This document shows, one piece after another, positions 54,332 to 59,953 of a stretch of 59,953 bases of DNA. The position numbers were made by a program, and so were the translations under genes. Origin of the DNA: an uncultured Alphaproteobacteria bacterium. GTDB taxonomy: Bacteria > Pseudomonadota > Alphaproteobacteria > RS24. Where the stretch lies: NCBI GenBank assembly GCA_938091085.1, contig CALKOC010000042.1, forward strand, positions 1 to 59,953. Direction: 5' to 3'. The notes under the pieces are model-generated. The model made no database searches and was not told where the DNA came from. It saw only the letters and a list, made by a program, of their open reading frames with translations. Position 1 is the stretch's first letter; each line of letters starts with the position of its first letter.

Positions 54332-55359
54332 TGGTCGGTAGAAATAAACTTTTTTCTGTCGCATCGGTATCTCGGTGCCAGGGTAGGCAAACGGGTGCAG
54401 CTCTGATTATTGTGTTGGGTCTGGTGTCTATTATGAGTGTGACGGCGGTTGTGGCCTTTGATATGTTTAGTATGTTTGTTCGCAAAACCACTAACAGTCA
54501 GATATTGTCGCAAGCGCGTGAATATGCGCTGGCCGGAGAAATGCTCGGTGCTAAACGTGCCGGAACTTATATCAAAGCTAATGAGTTATTTGGCATTAAC
54601 GATGCTGTCAATGACGCTAAGATTCGTCTGAAAGTTGATATGCCGATTGATGGTGGACGCATTAAAGGTGCGTTAAAAGAAAGTACAAATTGCTTTAATC
54701 TCGCGACACTGGTTCGTAAAATGCCGGATGGATCATTTGTGGCTAATGTGACGGCCATGCAGCAATTTTCTTACCTGTTACAGGCCATGGGTATTGGCAA
54801 AACAGAAGCGACATCTTTGACGGCTGCTCTAACGGACTGGCAAGATAGTGACACAAGGCCCCTGCCTATGGGAGCCGAGAGTGCCACCTATAATCAACTT
54901 GATCCACCTTACCGGACATCCGATAGTCGACTGGTGAGTATTAAGGACTTGCATTTAATCCGGGACTTTTCGGTTGATCTTGTCGAAGCGTTGACTCCAT
55001 TGGTTTGTATTGACCCGCTGGATACGCAAACCGTGCTTAATATTAATACCCTTCAACTGCACCACTCCTTACTGGTTAAGGCATTGCTCGGTGATGTGAT
55101 TACCATGCAACAGGCATCGCAATTGATAGCTGCCCGCCCGCGGGGAGGCTATGACCATAATCGTCGGTTTTGGCAAATGAAGATGTTTGAGGATAAGGCA
55201 ATCCCGGAGACAGTGCGCGGGCAATTTATCACCACGCCGAGACGTTTTCTTCTGACTGTGGATGTGTATTTGAACTCGGCGCGTACACGGTTGAATTCGG
55301 CGCTACACTTTAACCCCGATGGGTCATATATTATTACCTCTCGCCACTTTGGGGCATAG
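54328..55359 (+). CDS. gspK: T2SS minor pseudopilin GspK
   Basis: A 343-residue large minor pseudopilin. The N-terminus is basic, then G/AALIIVLGLVSIMS without Glu at +5, as is usual for GspK. The large domain has the family pattern NLATL, LTAALTDWQDSDTRPLPMGA (helical saddle domain) and VLNINTL. It caps the pseudopilus tip. Confidence 0.9.
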   Translation: MMVGRNKLFSVASVSRCQGRQTGAALIIVLGLVSIMSVTAVVAFDMFSMFVRKTTNSQILSQAREYALAGEMLGAKRAGTYIKANELFGINDAVNDAKIRLKVDMPIDGGRIKGALKESTNCFNLATLVRKMPDGSFVANVTAMQQFSYLLQAMGIGKTEATSLTAALTDWQDSDTRPLPMGAESATYNQLDPPYRTSDSRLVSIKDLHLIRDFSVDLVEALTPLVCIDPLDTQTVLNINTLQLHHSLLVKALLGDVITMQQASQLIAARPRGGYDHNRRFWQMKMFEDKAIPETVRGQFITTPRRFLLTVDVYLNSARTRLNSALHFNPDGSYIITSRHFGA

Positions 55360-55378
55360 GAATTCAGGAACGCAATTT

Positions 55379-56422
55379 ATGGCGCGTACACAAATTGAAT
55401 TTATTAAAATAGCCGAAAACCTAACCGCTAATTTGGGTAGTAATGCGGTAGCGGTCATAGCCGGGGACACTGTGAGCAGTTTCCGTGTGACCTTGCCAGC
55501 ACTGTCTGCGAGAAAATTGCGAAAGACGCTTCCATTTTTGGTCTCGGATTTGCTGGTAACGGATATAGAGGATATGCATCTGTGTTTGGTCGAGACGGAA
55601 ACACCAAATGACTACCTCTTATTGGCTTGTGCCAAAACTGTTATGCGCGAGATGCAGGATAAGGCACTGGCGGAAGAATTAATCCTGAAGGCCGCATGGC
55701 CCGACTATATGTTGATTGCGCCACCCGATGAGGGTGTTATCCTGGAGTATGAAGGTGGTGATATCTTATGTCGCCGTGCAGACGGCACAGGCTTTCGTAT
55801 GCCGGAAAAAATCGCAGAAGCGGCTTTAAGTGATGTGCCAGAGCATGCCCGCAAAGATGGTAACCGCGGCACCTTGCTAGAAGAAGGGCAGGGCTTGGCA
55901 ACCGGTATTTTTGGCCCACAATTTCCGTTTATGAGTTACCTGCCTATTTTTAAACGCCCGGCGATTTTGGCGGCATCAATCTTATGCATTTGGGTCATTG
56001 GTACATTTGCACAAATTGGTCGACACCAGGCGACGCGCGCGGATTATGAAGATGCCTCAATACAGTTGTTCAAACAGGCTTTCCCCGATGTAACCCGTGT
56101 TGTTAATGTCGAAGCTCAGCTTATGAACAAAATGATGTCGTCCAATGCTTTGCCAGCACGAAACTTTTTATATCTGACGGATACGCTTTTTCAGGCAATT
56201 GACGATGTTGAAAATATCGGAATAGACAGGCTGAATTTTGACCGGACGGATATACGCCCTTTGCAGGTCACCCTACGTGCGCAGAATTTTTCGTCTCTGG
56301 AACGTGCCAGACAAAAGCTCGTTGATGCCGGTTTTGCCGTTAGCGAAGGAAAAAGCAGTCAAACTGTGAATGGCGTGACTGGCGATTTCGCCTTGTCCCG
56401 CACAGCAGGAATTCGCCAATGA
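55379..56422 (+). CDS. gspL: T2SS assembly protein GspL
   Basis: A 347-residue bitopic protein. A cytoplasmic actin-like domain (about 1-195, with KTLPFLVSDLLVTDIEDMHL) binds GspE, a transmembrane helix (about 200-218) follows, and a periplasmic ferredoxin-like domain (about 250-347) contacts GspM. ATG 55379 is used; the frame extends to 55319 inside gspK but lacks a ribosome-binding site. Overlaps gspM (ATGA). Confidence 0.85.
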   Translation: MARTQIEFIKIAENLTANLGSNAVAVIAGDTVSSFRVTLPALSARKLRKTLPFLVSDLLVTDIEDMHLCLVETETPNDYLLLACAKTVMREMQDKALAEELILKAAWPDYMLIAPPDEGVILEYEGGDILCRRADGTGFRMPEKIAEAALSDVPEHARKDGNRGTLLEEGQGLATGIFGPQFPFMSYLPIFKRPAILAASILCIWVIGTFAQIGRHQATRADYEDASIQLFKQAFPDVTRVVNVEAQLMNKMMSSNALPARNFLYLTDTLFQAIDDVENIGIDRLNFDRTDIRPLQVTLRAQNFSSLERARQKLVDAGFAVSEGKSSQTVNGVTGDFALSRTAGIRQ

Positions 56423-56928
56423 GGGATACGCTGAACAATATGTTGAGGAGTGCAACGGCAACTTTTGTGGGTTTCTGGCAATCTGTGACACTGCGAGAAC
56501 AAATCGCTTTTTTGATCGCTGGTACAGCCATCACTCTATTCTTGCTTTATGTTGGCTTGATAAGACCACTGGATATGAAACTGGAAAAAAGTCGCGCTTC
56601 TCTGACTATAGAAAAAGCCCGTTTTGAACGTATTGCCGGGCTTCTTTCGCGTGCTGGTAATCAACCAGGCGCAACATCTATCAGCGATAAGCCTTTAAGG
56701 GCAACGCTAACGGAAACAGCGAAACGCATCAATATCGGACTAAGTATCATTCAGCCCGGTGAGGATGGTAGTGTGACGGTGCGAATTAATAAGACCAGCA
56801 GTGCAGCCCTTATGCGTTGGCTTTCGACGCTTCAATCCGAGCATAATCTTCAGGCGGACGAGGTTTTGATTCAGAAAAATATGGATGAGAAAAGCCTGAA
56901 TGTACGCGCTGTTTTTGGCCGAGAATGA
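56419..56928 (+). CDS. gspM: T2SS assembly protein GspM
   Basis: A 169-residue protein with one transmembrane helix (about residues 30-52) after a short cytoplasmic tail (FWQSVTLREQIAFLIAGTA), then a coiled-coil and ferredoxin-like periplasmic domain. This is the GspM layout; it partners with GspL. Overlaps gspL by 4 bp. Confidence 0.85.
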   Translation: MRDTLNNMLRSATATFVGFWQSVTLREQIAFLIAGTAITLFLLYVGLIRPLDMKLEKSRASLTIEKARFERIAGLLSRAGNQPGATSISDKPLRATLTETAKRINIGLSIIQPGEDGSVTVRINKTSSAALMRWLSTLQSEHNLQADEVLIQKNMDEKSLNVRAVFGRE

Positions 56929-56947
56929 GACTATAGGAGCCTGCTGA

Positions 56948-57808
56948 ATGAAAGATATTATTAAGCGGGTTTCGGCTTATTTAAGGCATTTCTCTGCTGT
57001 CACCGGTCATATTGTACCTCTTATACGCGGCCTGTCTGAAACGCGTTTAAGCCATGCCAGCCTGGGTAAACTGTTTGCTCTTGTTTTTCTTATAAACCTG
57101 GTCATTCAATTACCGGCGTCACTTGGGGTGCGCATGCTCCTACCACAGGGTTTAAATGCGCAGAGCATATCCGGCGGTCTTTGGGACATTCGGCTCAAAC
57201 AGTTTGTCTATGCGGGGCGTCAATGGTCGTTCGGACGTTTCGAAATAGCTGTTTTGCCTTTATTAATTGGGCGCTTTGGCGGCGATTTTTCTTTGTCGGG
57301 GACGGACGGTGTTTTTAAAGGGTCTATAAAACATGCTGAGTCGGACAAGATCATTTTTCATAGCCTGGATGGAAAATTCAGCTCATATTTTCAGTCTACT
57401 GACATCAATGGCACGACCATTCAAGTGCCAGTCAATGTAGCCTTTGAAGGACGTAAGTTGGATTTGGACAAAATCGGCACATGTTACGACGGGTCGGCGC
57501 TGCTCACCCTATCTACAGACAATGCAGTTGTAGGCAGTTTGATGCCTGCCAGTCTGTTATGGAATGGAAAAGCCAGGTGTGCGGATGGGGTAATACGTTT
57601 TGACCTGACTGCTGAAACTTCTCAGACTACAAAGATTGACAATATCCGTATAGCTGGCAGGCTAGAGGAGATGCGCTTAAAGGCAGACATTATCGTGAAC
57701 TTGTCCATGTCAAGCCAGAATGATGACGCTATTTTGAATGTTTTGCGTTTCTCCGGTTTTGAGGCGCGACCGGATGGGTGGGCGTTACAGTTAGAGGGAG
57801 GGATTTAA
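56948..57808 (+). CDS. gspN: T2SS protein GspN
   Basis: A 286-residue protein with one N-terminal transmembrane helix (about 38-58) and a periplasmic beta-rich domain. The segment LPASLGVRMLLPQGLNAQSI, then SGGLWDIRLKQFVYAGRQW, is typical of GspN. GspN is present only in part of T2SS and its role is unclear. One base before the next lipoprotein gene. Confidence 0.8.
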   Translation: MKDIIKRVSAYLRHFSAVTGHIVPLIRGLSETRLSHASLGKLFALVFLINLVIQLPASLGVRMLLPQGLNAQSISGGLWDIRLKQFVYAGRQWSFGRFEIAVLPLLIGRFGGDFSLSGTDGVFKGSIKHAESDKIIFHSLDGKFSSYFQSTDINGTTIQVPVNVAFEGRKLDLDKIGTCYDGSALLTLSTDNAVVGSLMPASLLWNGKARCADGVIRFDLTAETSQTTKIDNIRIAGRLEEMRLKADIIVNLSMSSQNDDAILNVLRFSGFEARPDGWALQLEGGI

Positions 57809-57809
57809 G

Positions 57810-58379
57810 ATGAACAGACTATCAAAGTCCTTAACGGTTTTTGTATCGCTTAGTTTGGCGAGTTTCTTGAGTGGGTGTGCGAATTTGCTTGTTCCCGTTG
57901 TCATTGCGACCACACCCATGGTTCTCCCATCACCCGAAAATGCCGCGAAGAAAAATACTTCCTCCGGTCAATCGGATAGTGAAGTAGTGAAAACGATTCC
58001 TGAAGGTCAGCTTGTATTCGGTAGTTTGCCACCGCAACTGCTTCCAGAGGGCCAGTGCGGGTTATTTCTGTGGGGCGCAGGGGAAGGCCGCCCTTTATAT
58101 TTTTTCCAAAACACCGCTGAGGCGCGAGCGATTATTCCTGTTAATGGAAAAAATATCATTATCCAGCGAAACGCCGCCGCCAGACAAATTGTTGAGGGGT
58201 TTTTTGCCCGTCAAAGTTTCATTGTCGGTGACATTAAAATCTCAGTAAACTTGCAACCTGATCAGGGACGAAACGTTCTCAAAGGCATTGTCATTCCTTC
58301 AGGAGTTATAAATGTCACTGAAAATTCAGGCCGTCAGTCAGTTTTGTCTGTTGTTGGGTTATTTAACTGTAAGCTATAG
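57810..58379 (+). CDS. Unknown lipoprotein at the end of the T2SS operon
   Basis: A 189-residue lipoprotein: signal and lipobox L-S-G-C (Cys23), Ala at +2 (outer-membrane sorting). A Ser/Lys-rich linker (about 45-65) precedes a beta-rich domain (about 70-189) with the motif EGQCGLFLWGAGEGRPLYFF and a C-terminal Cys (FNCKL), so a disulfide is possible. I do not recognise the family. It begins 1 bp after gspN, so it is expressed with the secretion machine. A pilotin or another secretin-stabilising role is plausible because no gspS is present, but this is inference. Confidence 0.75.
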   Translation: MNRLSKSLTVFVSLSLASFLSGCANLLVPVVIATTPMVLPSPENAAKKNTSSGQSDSEVVKTIPEGQLVFGSLPPQLLPEGQCGLFLWGAGEGRPLYFFQNTAEARAIIPVNGKNIIIQRNAAARQIVEGFFARQSFIVGDIKISVNLQPDQGRNVLKGIVIPSGVINVTENSGRQSVLSVVGLFNCKL

Positions 58380-58381
58380 TT

Positions 58382-58510
58382 TTAAATCTAAGAGATGTCA
58401 TAGACCTTATCGGCCCGATTATCATGCTTGCGTCTGATGCTGGTGCTTTTGTAAATGGTGTTATTTTGCCCGTGGATGGCGCCCAACGGCGACATGGATT
58501 TAGTGATTAA
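58382..58510 (+). pseudogene. C-terminal remnant of an SDR oxidoreductase gene
   Basis: The frame ending at TAA 58508-58510 reads LIGPIIMLASDAGAFVNGV, then ILPVDGAQRRHGFSD. This is the standard C-terminus of a FabG-like SDR enzyme (FLASDxxxFVxGxxxxVDGG). No start, Rossmann motif or catalytic YxxxK is present upstream; the similarity begins right after the T2SS lipoprotein stop. So it is a truncated relic about 40 codons long. Confidence 0.8.
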
Positions 58511-58540
58511 AATCAAGTTTGTGAAACAGGAGATTTACTC

Positions 58541-59152
58541 ATGCTGAAATTACATTTTGCTCCCAACTCGCGTGCCGGTCGAATTGTCTGGTTACTTGAA
58601 GAGCTTGGCTTACCCTACGAGATCAACAAGATGGCGTTTCACCCGGATGCGTTAAAATCTGATGAACACCGTCAGCGTCATCCGCTTGGGCGCGTGCCGG
58701 TGCTGGATGATGGGGATGTCTCGATATATGAGTCCGGTGCGATTGTTGAGTATATTCTCGAACGTCACAAAAATGGCGGTTTGAAGCCAGCAGTCGAGGC
58801 GCCCGAATTTCCGGCATATTTGCAGTGGTTTCATTATTGTGAGGGCATGACCATGCCCCCGATTAATACGATTGTCGTGCATACGCTCATACTCCCTGAG
58901 GAGCGCAGAGATGCGACTGTTCTCGGGCAAGCGCAGCGTCTCCTTACCAAATCACTTGCGCCTGTTAATGAAACTTTGGCTGACAAAGATTACCTTATCG
59001 GTGATTTCTCGGCGGCAGATATTATGTTGGGTCACTCTGTTTATATGAGTAACCGGTTTGGGTGTGTCACGGATGATATGGTAAATATCAAAGCCTATAT
59101 TGGGCGCATTGAAGCACGTAAGGCTTTCCAGACTGCCATTACGATGGAGTAG
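58541..59152 (+). CDS. Glutathione S-transferase
   Basis: A 203-residue GST with the N-terminal thioredoxin-fold domain (LHFAPNSRAGRIVWLLEELG, HPLGRVPVLDDGDVSIYESG) and the helical C-terminal domain with the capping motif YLIGDFSAADIML. The putative catalytic Ser/Arg pair is at the usual place (NSRAGR). Substrate unknown. It follows the SDR relic by 30 bp and may once have formed a pair with that gene. ATG follows AGGAG. Confidence 0.88.
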   Translation: MLKLHFAPNSRAGRIVWLLEELGLPYEINKMAFHPDALKSDEHRQRHPLGRVPVLDDGDVSIYESGAIVEYILERHKNGGLKPAVEAPEFPAYLQWFHYCEGMTMPPINTIVVHTLILPEERRDATVLGQAQRLLTKSLAPVNETLADKDYLIGDFSAADIMLGHSVYMSNRFGCVTDDMVNIKAYIGRIEARKAFQTAITME

Positions 59153-59212
59153 CTTATTGCGGGCGAGTTAAGGTAAACCTTTATCCGGCTTTATGCGTCT
59201 GTATTTTTTCTT

Positions 59213-59953
59213 CTATTTGGCTTCTTCCATCTGACGGCGGAATTTCTTGCGTTCATGTTCCAGTAAATAACGCTTGCGCAGCCGCAGGCTGGTTGGGGTA
59301 ACTTCCAGCAATTCGTCAAACTCGACATAGGCCATCATGTCTTCCAGTGACATACGGCGTGGCGGTGTCAGAGTAACAGCTTCATCTGTACCAGAGGCGC
59401 GCATATTGGTCAGCTTCTTGCCCTTGAGTACATTAATCTCCAAATCATTATCCCGGCTATGCTCGCCGACAATCATGCCGTGATAGACAGGTGTTTGCGG
59501 GTCAATAAACATGACGCCACGATCTTGCAGGTTGAAAAGTGCATAGGCGACTGCCATGCCGGTTTCACTCGCAATCAGTGCGCCATTTCGACGACCGGGA
59601 ATATCACCACTATAGGGTGCGTATTCGTGGAATACTCGGTTCAGAACACCTGTACCCCGTGTCTGGGTCAGAAAGCGGCTTTGATAGCCAATCAAGCCAC
59701 GAGACGGCGCATGAAACACAATCCGTGACTTTCCCGCACCCGCTGAACGCATATCCATCATTTTAGCTTTGCGGCGGTTCATGCTGTCGACCACGGTGGA
59801 CGAAAATTCTTCATCCACGTCAATCGTGACTTCCTCAACCGGCTCAAGTTTCTGCCCATTTTCGTTGCGAAGCAGAACTTTCGGGCGCGAAACATTCATC
59901 TCAAACCCTTCGCGCCGCATGGTTTCAATCAATACGCCCAGTTGTAATTCGCC
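59213..59953 (-). CDS. typA: GTPase TypA/BipA, C-terminal part (runs off window)
   Basis: Open to the right edge; 246 codons are visible, starting GELQLGVLIETMRREGFE. This is the C-terminal half of the ribosome-associated GTPase TypA/BipA, with domain V (SRGLIGYQSRFLTQTRGTG) and the specific C-terminal domain (VIVGEHSRDNDLEINVL-type region and PTSLRLRKRYL). TypA helps 50S assembly and stress responses. The GTPase domain lies beyond the window. Confidence 0.95.
   Translation of the reverse strand, partial: GELQLGVLIETMRREGFEMNVSRPKVLLRNENGQKLEPVEEVTIDVDEEFSSTVVDSMNRRKAKMMDMRSAGAGKSRIVFHAPSRGLIGYQSRFLTQTRGTGVLNRVFHEYAPYSGDIPGRRNGALIASETGMAVAYALFNLQDRGVMFIDPQTPVYHGMIVGEHSRDNDLEINVLKGKKLTNMRASGTDEAVTLTPPRRMSLEDMMAYVEFDELLEVTPTSLRLRKRYLLEHERKKFRRQMEEAK

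Overview
The window comes from a moderate-GC alphaproteobacterium, probably marine or aquatic; I cannot name the species. The evidence is family content: a GcrA cell-cycle regulator, a SAM-II riboswitch before metZ, a class I lysyl-tRNA synthetase, the long two-domain dCTP deaminase, UPF0262, DUF2948 and TIGR02186 proteins, and the order murA-DUF2948-hisD-UPF0262-infA-maf-RNase-yacG-tRNA-Phe. Outer-membrane proteins, secreted lipoproteins and a TonB-dependent receptor mark it as Gram-negative.

Layout. 1-3.5 kb (minus): TorF-type porin, an orphan Fe(III)-binding protein, an SDR enzyme and gcrA, the last preceded by a perfect DnaA box. 3.7-12.8 kb (plus): an ABC-2 permease, argD-argF, hslO, a lipoprotein and an RND efflux pair. 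12.8-16.2 kb (minus): trkH-apaG and metZ, the latter behind a SAM-II riboswitch with a visible terminator/antiterminator switch. 16.2-28.8 kb: dcd, a glycosyltransferase, a TerB protein, lysK, a DUF952 gene, a pyrD gene fused in frame to an ArsC-family reductase, a TetR regulator, ccdA, a TIGR02186/TauE pair, a hydrolase, msrB and a small membrane protein. 28.8-32.3 kb: nrdAB with a DnaA box, paired NrdR-like boxes, a possible folded leader and a clear terminator. 32.3-41.4 kb: a small barrel, a GST, tRNA-Thr, the murA-to-yacG housekeeping run, tRNA-Phe and a CNNM/CBS protein.

The standout is 41.4-58.4 kb, an apparently phosphate-starvation-controlled type II secretion (T2SS) locus. Operon 1 (a 953-residue lipoprotein made of two copies of one ~436-residue Asp-rich module, a TonB-dependent receptor, gspC) follows three TGT-core 7-mers at an 11-bp period and a -10-like TATTAT. 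Operon 2 (gspD-E-F-G-I-J-K-L-M-N plus an unknown lipoprotein) follows a near-perfect triple PHO box. The large lipoprotein has Asp at +2 after the lipidated Cys, as in the T2SS cargo pullulanase. My reading is that PhoB induces the machine, a surface lipoprotein cargo and an uptake receptor together to scavenge a phosphorus source. gspH and the prepilin peptidase are not in the cluster. The C-terminal remnant of an SDR gene lies just past the right end, suggesting a recombination boundary.

The window ends with a GST and the C-terminal part of typA, which runs off the right edge.
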